Source: Butyribacter intestini (GTDB taxonomy: Bacteria; Bacillota; Clostridia; Lachnospirales; Lachnospiraceae). Taken from it: a stretch of DNA of 64,000 bases. How positions within the stretch are numbered: the stretch's first letter is position 1; every line of letters begins with the position of its first letter. The notes beneath the pieces are model-generated. The model worked only from the letters and a program-made list of their open reading frames with translations, did not search any database and was not told where the DNA came from. Where the stretch lies: contig LLKB01000005.1 of the NCBI GenBank assembly GCA_001414325.1, forward strand, positions 357,060 to 421,059. The letters are read 5' to 3'. A program made the position numbers and the translations under genes. Shown here in pieces: positions 52,845 through 60,921 of this stretch.

Positions 52845-55076
52845 ATGAAAAAACATCTATCAAAGTTACTTTCATTTTTCTTGTGCATGAGCTTTTTTGT
52901 GACAATTTCAAATAAAGCAAATGCAGCAGAAGAAATCATCCCGGTCAACATCTCAGTACAATATGGTCAGACGGAAGCCAGGACAATCCTTGACATGATA
53001 AATGAGATGAGAACGAGTGATGATGATGCCTGGTGTTGGGATGAAACCAATACCAAAAAAGAAGTATATTGGGGAGATGCTCTTACTTATGATTATGATT
53101 TGGAGAAACTTGCAATGAAGCGTGCAGCGGAACTTGTAATACGGTACGATCATGACAGACCAAATGGTGAATACTTTTCCAGCATTTATAAAGAAGAAAA
53201 TGTCACTGATTGGCAATCTCCAGGAGAGAATATTGCAATAGGCTATCACTCAGCACAAGCAGTAAATACAGCATGGCGTGAAGATGGTGAAGATTATAAC
53301 GGACAAGGACACCGCAGAAATATGTTAAGTTCTAAGTTTAACTGCGTTGGAATTGGCCATGTAAAATACGATGGCTGTGACTACTGGGTGGAAGAATTTG
53401 CATACAGACCTTCTGTCAATACAACTAAAACATCAGCAATTGACAACGAGCAGATTACGGCTATTTCATTAATTAAGAGCAAGATTAAAAATATTGAACT
53501 ATGTTTTGATAAAGATTCATATATTCTTAAAACCGGGGAAACAATAACACCAAATATAAAAACTATGATTAATTATCTGGGAGGTAAAGCATTTGCGGCA
53601 GATATACCGGACATTTCTGTCACTGATTCTTCGATTGCCACTTATAGTGATGGGAAAATTTCAGGAGTCAAAGAGGGTACAACAACATTAACGGCATCGT
53701 TGTACGGATTGACAATAACAGATATGCCAACAATAACTGTACATGAATGTGATAATCATTGGAATGATGGTGAAATCACAACAGAACCGACCTGTATAAA
53801 AGAAGGCGTAAAAACTTTTACCTGTACCATCTGTGGCGATACTAAAACCGAAACGATAAGCAAGGCAGCAGACAAGCATCTTCACAACGAAATCCGTGAT
53901 AAAAAGGACGCTACCTGTAAGGATGAAGGCTATACCGGCGATACTTATTGCACCGATTGCGGTAAGAAAATCTCATCAGGTCAGACGATTGCCAAAACCG
54001 ACAATCACAACTGGAATACAGGTGAGATTACAACAAGCCCGACCTGTAAAGATACGGGTGTAAAAACTTTTACCTGCACTATCTGTGGCAATACTAAAAC
54101 TGAAACAGTCAAAAAAACAACAAAACATCTGCATACCGAAATCCGTGATAAAAAGGACGCTACCTGTAAAGATGAGGGTTATACCGGTGATACTTATTGT
54201 ACCGATTGCGGAAAGAAAATTTCATCAGGTCAGGCGGTTGCCAAAACAAACAATCACAGCTATGATGATGGAAAAATCACAACAGCACCGACCTGCACAA
54301 AGAAAGGCACAAAAACTTTTACCTGCACTGTCTGTGGCAATACTAAAACCGAAACAGTCAAGGCAACAGGACATCAGCATACTGAAATCCGCAACAAAAA
54401 GGATGCTACCTGTAAGGAAAAAGGTTATACCGGTGATACTTATTGTACCGATTGCGGAAAGAAAATTTCTTCCGGTAAATCGATTGCTAAAACTGAAACT
54501 CATAGCTACGATGACGGAAAGATTACAACAAAACCTACCTGCACAAAGAGAGGTACAAAGACATATACCTGCACCATATGTGGCAATACTAAAACTGAAA
54601 CAGTCAAGGCAACAGGACACAGCTTTGGAGAATACAAGGTTGTAAAAAAACCAACAGCCACAAAAGACGGACTGAAATCCAGAACTTGCACTGTATGTGG
54701 AAAAGTAGAGTCTGTGAGAATAGCAAAGACAACCTCTGATAAACAGAATACAAATACTTCAGATAAACAGAATACAAATACTTCAGATAAAAATTCAAAT
54801 CAAAACACAAATACACAGACAAGCCAAAAGACAAAGACCACGAAAAAGATAAAACTAAACCGCACTAAACTGACTTTGAAAAAGGGTAAAACTTTTAGAT
54901 TGAAAGTTACTCTAACACCGATAAACAGTCGGGATAAGATTATTTACAAAACTTCAAATAAAAAGATTGTCACTGTCAGCAAAACCGGAAAAATCAAAGC
55001 CAAAAGAAAAGGAAAAGTCAACATTACGGTAATTTCAGGTAAAAAGAAAATCGTGTGCAAAGTAACAGTAAAATAA
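52845..55076 (+). CDS. Large secreted CAP (SCP/PR-1) protein with CxxC repeats
   Basis: 743 residues from ATG 52845 (AGGTG 6 nt upstream), with signal peptide KLLSFFLCMSFFVTISNKANA. Domains: a CAP domain (about 40-195; LNEMRTS-type helix, YDHDRPNGEYFSS, GENIAIGYHSAQAV, GHRRNMLSSKFNCVGIGH), a Big_2-like beta domain (about 235-295; GVKEGTTTLTAS), four related modules of about 80 residues with CxxC pairs (TCTICGNTKTETV and YCTDCGKKISSG) at about 300-625, a Ser/Thr/Asn-rich linker, and a C-terminal Lys-rich Big-like domain (KLTLKKGKTFRLKV). CAP domains in bacteria are poorly understood. The Cys repeats may bind metal or form disulfides. No LPxTG anchor. Confidence 0.85.
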   Translation: MKKHLSKLLSFFLCMSFFVTISNKANAAEEIIPVNISVQYGQTEARTILDMINEMRTSDDDAWCWDETNTKKEVYWGDALTYDYDLEKLAMKRAAELVIRYDHDRPNGEYFSSIYKEENVTDWQSPGENIAIGYHSAQAVNTAWREDGEDYNGQGHRRNMLSSKFNCVGIGHVKYDGCDYWVEEFAYRPSVNTTKTSAIDNEQITAISLIKSKIKNIELCFDKDSYILKTGETITPNIKTMINYLGGKAFAADIPDISVTDSSIATYSDGKISGVKEGTTTLTASLYGLTITDMPTITVHECDNHWNDGEITTEPTCIKEGVKTFTCTICGDTKTETISKAADKHLHNEIRDKKDATCKDEGYTGDTYCTDCGKKISSGQTIAKTDNHNWNTGEITTSPTCKDTGVKTFTCTICGNTKTETVKKTTKHLHTEIRDKKDATCKDEGYTGDTYCTDCGKKISSGQAVAKTNNHSYDDGKITTAPTCTKKGTKTFTCTVCGNTKTETVKATGHQHTEIRNKKDATCKEKGYTGDTYCTDCGKKISSGKSIAKTETHSYDDGKITTKPTCTKRGTKTYTCTICGNTKTETVKATGHSFGEYKVVKKPTATKDGLKSRTCTVCGKVESVRIAKTTSDKQNTNTSDKQNTNTSDKNSNQNTNTQTSQKTKTTKKIKLNRTKLTLKKGKTFRLKVTLTPINSRDKIIYKTSNKKIVTVSKTGKIKAKRKGKVNITVISGKKKIVCKVTVK
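53740..54725 (+). repeat. Tandem repeats inside the CAP gene (about 240-bp units)
   Basis: Four successive units (the last diverged in its second half) encode alternating T-C-T-I-C-G and Y-C-T-D-C-G segments. The nucleotide identity of the middle units is high, which favours recombination and copy-number change. Confidence 0.85.
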
Positions 55077-55110
55077 AAGACAAATGAATACATGTATCAA
55101 TGGCATTTTA

Positions 55111-55155
55111 ACACCCCTGCTTCTCATGATTGAGCGGCAGGGGTGATTTTTGTTT
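55111..55155 (+). terminator. Terminator of the CAP-protein gene
   Basis: CACCCCTGC and GCAGGGGTG arms, loop of about 16 nt, then ATTTTTGTTT. About 35 nt past the stop codon. Confidence 0.9.
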
Positions 55156-55308
55156 AATACTTTTAAGAATTGTATTATTGTTTAAATTTATTTGCAGATA
55201 TAGGAAAAATATTTTCTTCCCTGCTCTTGTTCAGCACCAATTTACGCAACTGCCAAAAATGCCTTATGTGCCATTTTCTTAACAACTCCATTTTCTTCAG
55301 AAAAAATC

Positions 55309-56640
55309 TCATTTTATCAAAAAAGGCATTAAATAAAATGGTTTAAACATTAAATTATCTTCCATACCCACATCTTTCTGCGATATTAAATATGCCTTAT
55401 TAACATTTTGAGAAAATTTCCTGCAAAACTCCTTTATCGACTCATGTTTTCCTGAACCCGATGACTTGATTTCAAATGCATTTAATTTACTTCCCTCAGA
55501 AGTCAGAAAGTCCACCTCATAATAATGTGTACTGCCATTTTTTTCCCAAGTATGATAATACAATTCCCTTCCCGATGCAGCAATCATCTGAGCTATAAGA
55601 TTCTCATAGAGATACCCCAGATTTGCAGGTAATTTATCTGAAAGCATTTTTGCATATATATCATTTTCCGTTACCGGGCGGTCAATAAACATCAAAGTGA
55701 CAAACAATCCGGTATCAGAAAGATATAATTTGTAACTGTCAAAATCTTTTGTATCAGTCAGACTTACTCTGGGGTCTGTTGAGTTATAACATGGTAAAAC
55801 TGTTTTTGAATCTATCAATTCGTACAATAATTCTTCCGTTTTTATATTATTTTTCTTTCCGATTGCCGTCGTAATCCGATATTTTTTTACATCTTTTGAA
55901 AGTTGTGCGGGGATAGAATGATACATTGCCGATATTCTCCCTGATGTATCAATTTTTTTAAAATCTTCCTCATACAGAGAAATTATCTGTCTTTTAACCA
56001 TATCAATTTTTGAAAAATTTTCCCCATTTATATATGCTTCTACTGCCTGCGGCATACCGCCCACTGCCATATATATTCTCAAATCTCTCATTAATTTACG
56101 GTTAGTTGCCTGTCCGATAGCCGTACCACAGTCAAAAATCTGTTGCAAAAGTTCATAACTGCAGCCCGCAGCATTACAAAATTCTTCATAATCCATAGGA
56201 TAAACCTGTATCTTCATTTCCTCAGATGGAATTAAAATATCTTTTACATTTTTCCTGATTGAAATCAAAGAACCTGTTTCCAAATAACTGTATCTTCCAT
56301 CAGATACAAGATGTTTTATCGCCTGCCTTGCCTTTGGAAAAAGCTGTACTTCATCAAAAATAATAAGAGAATCATGCTCATACAATGTTATTCCTGTTTC
56401 AGCCTGCAGTCTCAAAAAAAATATATTTAAATTTCCTATATCCTCAAAACAGTCTAATATATTATCTGTCACCTTTGAAAAATCTATCAATATATATGAT
56501 TTATATTCATTTTTTGCAAAATTTTCGGCAATCGTCGATTTGCCGACTCGCCTTGCTCCCTCCAATAATACGGCATATTTATCTGAATAAAGTTTCTTCC
56601 ACTCTAATAGTTTATTGTATGCTTTTCTTTTAAAATACAT
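55309..56640 (-). CDS. DUF4143-type AAA ATPase
   Basis: 443 residues. N-terminal AAA module with P-loop LLEGARRVGKSTIAENFA (about 27-44) and Walker B LIIFDEVQLFPKA (about 98). The C-terminal DUF4143 has FKIDTSGRISAMY-like winged part, LYLSDTGLFVTLM, LGYLYENLIAQMI and a nuclease-like YEVDFLTSEGSKLNAFEIKSS (D...ExK). Such proteins are common and multicopy in anaerobes; function unknown, often thought related to mobile DNA or toxin-antitoxin-like systems. ATG 56640 has GGAGG 5 nt upstream. A type III inverted repeat directly abuts this ribosome site. Confidence 0.85.
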   Translation of the reverse strand: MYFKRKAYNKLLEWKKLYSDKYAVLLEGARRVGKSTIAENFAKNEYKSYILIDFSKVTDNILDCFEDIGNLNIFFLRLQAETGITLYEHDSLIIFDEVQLFPKARQAIKHLVSDGRYSYLETGSLISIRKNVKDILIPSEEMKIQVYPMDYEEFCNAAGCSYELLQQIFDCGTAIGQATNRKLMRDLRIYMAVGGMPQAVEAYINGENFSKIDMVKRQIISLYEEDFKKIDTSGRISAMYHSIPAQLSKDVKKYRITTAIGKKNNIKTEELLYELIDSKTVLPCYNSTDPRVSLTDTKDFDSYKLYLSDTGLFVTLMFIDRPVTENDIYAKMLSDKLPANLGYLYENLIAQMIAASGRELYYHTWEKNGSTHYYEVDFLTSEGSKLNAFEIKSSGSGKHESIKEFCRKFSQNVNKAYLISQKDVGMEDNLMFKPFYLMPFLIK

Positions 56641-56650
56641 ATCCGCCTCC

Positions 56651-56736
56651 ATAATATAAGTGTGTCAGTAAGTCTAAAATATTTATTTGCACGAGCACAA
56701 TCGCATTTTGGACTTTTGACACTTACATCATATTAT
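56651..56736. repeat. Inverted-repeat element, type III (86 bp)
   Basis: Left end ATAATATAAGTGTGTCAG with AAGTCTAAAAT, right end ATTTTGGACTTTTGACAC with TTACATCATATTAT; they are inverted with small gaps. The inner part is short (GCACGAGC). Terminal sequences differ from the type I and II elements. It lies immediately upstream of the ribosome site of the DUF4143 ATPase gene and could carry its promoter or be a MITE remnant. Confidence 0.65.
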
Positions 56737-56739
56737 ATG

Positions 56740-56922
56740 TTATATACTTTTCTTCAAGATATTATACATCATATTTGTGACTTTCTTCAATATTATTTTC
56801 ATCATATTTGTAACTTTATTCAAAATTATATTTGCTGTTTTTGTAACTTTCTTCAAAGTTATATTCGCTGTTTTTGTGACTTTCTTCAAAGTTGTATTTG
56901 CTGTTTTTGTGACTTTCTTCAA
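56740..56922 (-). CDS. Possible small protein of 11-residue repeats (60 aa)
   Basis: A frame starting with TTG at 56922 encodes five 11-residue repeats with consensus K-K-V-T-K-T-A-N-I-T-L, then a short end. Eleven-residue repeats with this spacing of Val, Ala and Leu form an amphipathic helix able to lie on membranes, as in synuclein-like and LEA-like peptides. The ribosome site is weak (AAGAGA), and because the 33-bp DNA repeat is a multiple of three, all frames stay open, so coding cannot be assumed. Codon changes between units keep the Lys/Val/Thr pattern, mildly favouring this frame. Function unknown. Confidence 0.3.
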   Translation of the reverse strand: MKKVTKTANTTLKKVTKTANITLKKVTKTANIILNKVTNMMKIILKKVTNMMYNILKKSI

Positions 56923-56925
56923 TAT
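56755..56925. repeat. 33-bp tandem repeat array
   Basis: About five copies of a 33-bp unit, plus-strand consensus TTTTTGTGACTTTCTTCAAA followed by GTTATATTTGCTG; the units nearest 56930 are most alike and those toward 56755 diverge. The whole stretch between the DUF4143 gene and the deacylase remnant (about 320 bp) holds only this array and the type III element. Confidence 0.85.
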
Positions 56926-56973
56926 TTTTCTCTTTTATTCAAAAAACATTCAACTTTTAGTTCTCATCTGAAC

Positions 56974-57183
56974 TTACAGTTCGGACAATTCCACTTCGTT
57001 TCCATGCTCTTTTATTAATCTTATTAAATCATCTGCCTGCAAATAAATCGTAGCTGTATTATCATTTGGATGCACAGCTATCTTTTTACCTTCAAATTCT
57101 TTATCTAAATAAACATCTATCCTCTTTCTACCTGTATAAAACAATATTGGGAGCAAAGTTATTCTGCCCCCAACTAAAATCAC
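56974..57183 (-). pseudogene. C-terminal remnant of a YbaK/PrdX-type aminoacyl-tRNA deacylase
   Basis: 69 residues at most, against about 160 for the family. The last 45 residues (YLDKEFEGKKIAVHPNDNTA, then TIYLQADDLIRLIKEHGNEV) resemble the end of PrdX/ProX-type deacylases, which remove misacylated amino acids from tRNA(Pro). The N-terminal half is absent, only 63 bp separate it from the next gene, and the usual substrate-pocket residues are missing. The apparent GTG start has no ribosome site. Most likely a decayed gene; a very short independent protein is the alternative. Confidence 0.6.
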
Positions 57184-57246
57184 TAATCAGCATATTTCCA
57201 CGCACTTCTTATATTTTCTAACTTATATTTCTTAAAACAAGATACC

Positions 57247-58572
57247 TTACGACCCAAAATAATTACTGTCAAAGCCTGTTTTTTCAGGTTCTTTCTGTGC
57301 GTTTTTATTTACATCCGCATTGTTACTTTCCTGCCCTGCCACATTGTTATTATTTATGTCGCCATTGGCAATATTTACATTCTGCGTACCGGATGCTTTC
57401 TGATAAGAATCCCCCGTCCCTGTAAATGCCCCGTCACCGTTGCCGCCACTGTTTTCTCCATCTGCGTTACCGCTGAATATATCTTTTACATCCCTGTTTT
57501 TATCATATCCGTTTGGATTTCCAAATATATCGTCACCGGACATTCCCATCTGGCTCTCCATCTCTTTCCTAAGTTCTTCAAATTCAATCTCATTCTGGCT
57601 CGGCTGCTCGCTCTTTTCTATAAGTTTTCCTTTGCTGTCAAGGTGTTTGCCTACGATAAATATTGCAATGATAAGCACTATCGTTATCGCAAAACCGCCC
57701 TCCATTCCAAAACTTCCACCGTTTATAACAGATGCACCGCCCTCTGCTGATGTCGATGTAAAGATAGAACTTGTAATCTTATTTCCGCTGACGCTTATTC
57801 CGTAAAGATTGCCCTGAACAAAATTCCATACACTGTGGAATGCTCCAACTATCCATATGTTTTCACAATCTACAAATAATAGTGCCGCAAACAATCCATA
57901 TAAGAAAAGATTAAACATTGCTAGACCGTCAACACCACTGTTCATGCCGTGAAGCATTGCAAAGAAAAAAGCACTAAATATAGCAGCGTTTATCACATGG
58001 TATCTCCTTGTCAATGACACGAATAAATAGCCTCTGCAAAGAACTTCCTCTGCCATTCCCTGAATCATATAACCTATAAAATAACCTATGATATAAATTA
58101 CCGGGATATTTTGTGCTATGCCATCAAAAGTAATGCTTCTTGTGAAGATACAGATAAAGTATGCCACCGAAAATACAACAAGTGACAAAATCATTCCTTT
58201 AAAATAGCTTAAAATTGCACCTTTTTTCTTAAAACCGAGTGTGTTTAATTTTCTCTTTTCAACAAACCTGCAATACAGACATACTACTACTATTATCAAC
58301 AATTCTGAAATAAGTGTTACTATAGTCATCCACTCAGGCATATTTGATACAAGCTGCATCATCTTGTTTATATCAGGCTGACCTGATGTTATCATATCTA
58401 TATACTCATTATTTCCAAGCATATTTGCCATCATTGCAGGTACCTGAATAATACCGCCTGCCATAGAGCCGACAATAAATAATGCTATCGCAATACAGAT
58501 TTCTGCAAATATTCCATGCCCTCTTTTTACTGCTGCCGCCTGCATAAATTTAGGTTTTCTGATTTCTTTCAT
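57247..58572 (-). CDS. CPBP (CAAX/Abi) family intramembrane metalloprotease
   Basis: 441 residues with about eight membrane segments. The three family motifs are present: EEVLCRGYLFVSL (EExxxR, about 173), FFAMLHGMNSG (FxxxH, about 208) and AFHSVWNFVQGN (HxxxN/B, about 243). The C-terminal 120 residues are hydrophilic and Asn/Gly/Asp-rich, unusual for the family and probably disordered. Members cleave membrane peptides, process bacteriocins or confer self-immunity; no bacteriocin gene is seen nearby. The ribosome site is far from the ATG (GAGG about 17 nt), so the start is uncertain. Confidence 0.88.
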   Translation of the reverse strand: MKEIRKPKFMQAAAVKRGHGIFAEICIAIALFIVGSMAGGIIQVPAMMANMLGNNEYIDMITSGQPDINKMMQLVSNMPEWMTIVTLISELLIIVVVCLYCRFVEKRKLNTLGFKKKGAILSYFKGMILSLVVFSVAYFICIFTRSITFDGIAQNIPVIYIIGYFIGYMIQGMAEEVLCRGYLFVSLTRRYHVINAAIFSAFFFAMLHGMNSGVDGLAMFNLFLYGLFAALLFVDCENIWIVGAFHSVWNFVQGNLYGISVSGNKITSSIFTSTSAEGGASVINGGSFGMEGGFAITIVLIIAIFIVGKHLDSKGKLIEKSEQPSQNEIEFEELRKEMESQMGMSGDDIFGNPNGYDKNRDVKDIFSGNADGENSGGNGDGAFTGTGDSYQKASGTQNVNIANGDINNNNVAGQESNNADVNKNAQKEPEKTGFDSNYFGS

Positions 58573-58603
58573 AATGTTAAAACTTTTGTTCCTCTCTTTA
58601 AAT

Positions 58604-59332
58604 TTACTTTTTTACTTTAACCTTCTTAACCGTTGACCACTTACCATACAAACGCTTTCCTTTTTTCAGCGTATAACCTCTTACTTTTATATAATAAGTT
58701 TTTTTCTTTTTTAGCCCTGACAAAGTGTAAGAACATTTCATTGTTGCTTTTGTCTTTGGTTTTCTAAAGCTTTTATAAATAGAATATTTAACCTGATAGA
58801 CAAGTGCTTTACTCTGTTTTTTCCATGTAAGCTTTATCTTCTTTTTTGATACATTTTTTGCCTTTGTTATCTTAACTTTTCCCGGTGCAACAATTTTTTT
58901 ATCAACAACAGTTATGCTTTTTTTAGTAGTTACGACCGTAGGCTTTGTGGTTGGTGCATTTGTCGCCGTCGTATCTGCTCCCGGTGTTGTCCTCGGTGTA
59001 AGCGTCGAAGCCGGATTTGTCGGCACCGGATTTGTTGTAGCAGGTATATATGTAACAGACGGTGAAGTTGACGGCACAGTCGTTTTGTCAGAATCAGCTG
59101 GTTCTTCCGTTGAAATAACTGTTGCTGTCGGATCTGGTGTAAATGTTGCTGATGGCGTAGCTGTAACTGTCTCCCCAGATGACACGCTTGAACCTGATGT
59201 CGCCATTATTTTATAGCTTCCGGTGCTTTCTGCCGCTTTTACACTCCAATCAGGTGCATACTGGGACAAAAGACCTAATATAATACAAAATGTCATAAAC
59301 AATGCTGTTATTTTTTTATCCTTTTTTTTCAT
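58604..59332 (-). CDS. Secreted protein: Thr/Pro-rich linker plus fibronectin type III domain
   Basis: 242 residues from ATG 59332 (GGAGG 5 nt upstream; earlier codons overlap the trkH end). Signal peptide (ITALFMTFCIILGLLSQYA), then a Thr/Ser/Pro-rich spacer of about 90 residues (ATPSATFTPDPTATVIS), then a Lys-rich FN3-like domain (APGKVKITKAKNVSKKKIKL, YQVKYSIYKSF, YYIKVRGYTLKKGKRLYGKW). Such linkers plus FN3 domains are common in cell-surface proteins of Lachnospiraceae. No wall anchor or enzyme domain. Function unknown; the Lys richness may promote wall or polysaccharide binding. Confidence 0.78.
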   Translation of the reverse strand: MKKKDKKITALFMTFCIILGLLSQYAPDWSVKAAESTGSYKIMATSGSSVSSGETVTATPSATFTPDPTATVISTEEPADSDKTTVPSTSPSVTYIPATTNPVPTNPASTLTPRTTPGADTTATNAPTTKPTVVTTKKSITVVDKKIVAPGKVKITKAKNVSKKKIKLTWKKQSKALVYQVKYSIYKSFRKPKTKATMKCSYTLSGLKKKKTYYIKVRGYTLKKGKRLYGKWSTVKKVKVKK

Positions 59333-59358
59333 AACTGCCTCCGTAAATTCTTTTTTAG

Positions 59359-60834
59359 TTAGTCCCTCACGCATTTTGCATGATGCTTTATCTTAAACAT
59401 TTCCTTCCATATGGCAGGATGGAAAAGTATAAGGAGCGGGAATAATTCAAGTCTTCCTGCAAGCATATCAAATATAAGTACCAGCTTTGACAATACATCA
59501 AAATGACCGAAATTGCAAGTCGGTCCCACAAGGGCAAGACCCGGACCTATATTATTCATTGTCGCCGCTACCGCCGTAAAGTTTGTTATAAGGTCTTTAT
59601 CTTCAAATGACAATACAAATACCGATGCTGCAAATAATATAAAAAATGTTATAAAAAATACATTTACTGAGCGAACGACCTCGTGCTCTACCGGTTTTTT
59701 GTCAATCTGAATTTTCTTGATACATTTAGGATGTATATACGACTCTAAATCTTTTATAATTGTTTTTATGAGTATTATAAATCTCGATACTTTAATTCCT
59801 CCGCCTGTGCTTCCGGCACACGCACCGCAAAACATCAGAAATACGAGAACAGTTTTACAGGTCTGCGACCACTTGTTGAAATCAATGCTTGAAAATCCGG
59901 TTGTTGTGATAATTGAGGCAACCTGGAATGATGCCTGCGTAAGTGCCTCAAAAAAGGACTTTGTTGTATCTATGATATGACAGCATATAATTCCTACTGC
60001 CGCTATTATGATAAGAAAATAATATCTTACTTCCTCCATCTTAAATGCTTTTTTAAACTGTTTATATAAAATATAATAATATGCATTGAAATTTACGCCA
60101 AATAATATCATAAATATTGTAAGCACCCACTGTATATATGTCGAATAACTTGCTGCACTGTCATTTTTGATACCAAATCCACCTGTTCCTGCTGTTCCAA
60201 ATGCCGTCGCAAGTGAGTCAAATAAAGGCATCTTTCCTATACATAAGAATATTATCTGAACAACCGTAAGTGTAATATAGATTATATACAATATCTGTGC
60301 GGTATGTTTTACTTTAGGCACGAGTTTGCCAACAGATGGACCCGGACTTTCAGCTCTCATAAGATTTATTCTTGAGCCGCCTCCAAGTGGTATTATTGCA
60401 AGCAGAAATACAAGTACACCCATTCCCCCGAGCCAGTGTGTAAAACTTCGCCACATAAGCGTGCAATGAGAAAGTGCCTCAACATCGCTTAATATGCTCG
60501 CTCCCGTTGTCGTAAAACCTGATACAGTCTCAAAAAGTGCATCTATAAGAGATGGTATCTCGCCTGTCAATATAAACGGAATACATCCAAAAAAACTCAT
60601 AAATATCCAGCTCAGTGCCGTAGCCACGCAGCCCTCTTTAAGATAAAATACAGAACTGTTTGCCTTTTTGTGAGTCATAAGCATACCGAGTAAAAAAGTG
60701 ACAATGCCAACACCTAGATAGACAAACCCTTCTTTTTCCATGTAACAAAGTGCAACAATGCACGGAAGCAGCATAAATGCTGCTTCCACCTTTAAAACAC
60801 TGCCTAAAATATATCTTATAATCGACCTGTTCAT
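59359..60834 (-). CDS. trkH: Potassium uptake protein TrkH (Trk/Ktr membrane subunit)
   Basis: 491 residues, about ten membrane segments with four P-loop repeats whose selectivity glycine sits in TVSGFTTTGASI, FGTAGTGGFGIK, ITTTGFSSIDF and AATMNNIGPGLA. Translocates K+ (with Na+ or H+) under control of the TrkA RCK protein encoded 87 bp upstream. GGGGAG precedes ATG by 8 nt. A secreted FN3 protein follows. Confidence 0.95.
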   Translation of the reverse strand: MNRSIIRYILGSVLKVEAAFMLLPCIVALCYMEKEGFVYLGVGIVTFLLGMLMTHKKANSSVFYLKEGCVATALSWIFMSFFGCIPFILTGEIPSLIDALFETVSGFTTTGASILSDVEALSHCTLMWRSFTHWLGGMGVLVFLLAIIPLGGGSRINLMRAESPGPSVGKLVPKVKHTAQILYIIYITLTVVQIIFLCIGKMPLFDSLATAFGTAGTGGFGIKNDSAASYSTYIQWVLTIFMILFGVNFNAYYYILYKQFKKAFKMEEVRYYFLIIIAAVGIICCHIIDTTKSFFEALTQASFQVASIITTTGFSSIDFNKWSQTCKTVLVFLMFCGACAGSTGGGIKVSRFIILIKTIIKDLESYIHPKCIKKIQIDKKPVEHEVVRSVNVFFITFFILFAASVFVLSFEDKDLITNFTAVAATMNNIGPGLALVGPTCNFGHFDVLSKLVLIFDMLAGRLELFPLLILFHPAIWKEMFKIKHHAKCVRD

Positions 60835-60921
60835 TTTTTAATCTCCCCGAATTAAAAAATCTTAATTCTTATAAATATTTATACTTTTCAAAATCTGAAA
60901 AAACTTAACATACACCAAAAA

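Noticed and set aside
53740-54725. Regular repeats that might suggest a CRISPR array
   Set aside because: Units are about 240 bp, coding, and without unique spacers; the same applies to the 33-bp array, whose copies are contiguous.
56662-57018. A 118-codon plus-strand Cys/Phe-rich frame across the 33-bp repeats
   Set aside because: The repeat length is a multiple of three so every frame is open; it begins inside the type III repeat, has no ribosome site and runs over the deacylase remnant.
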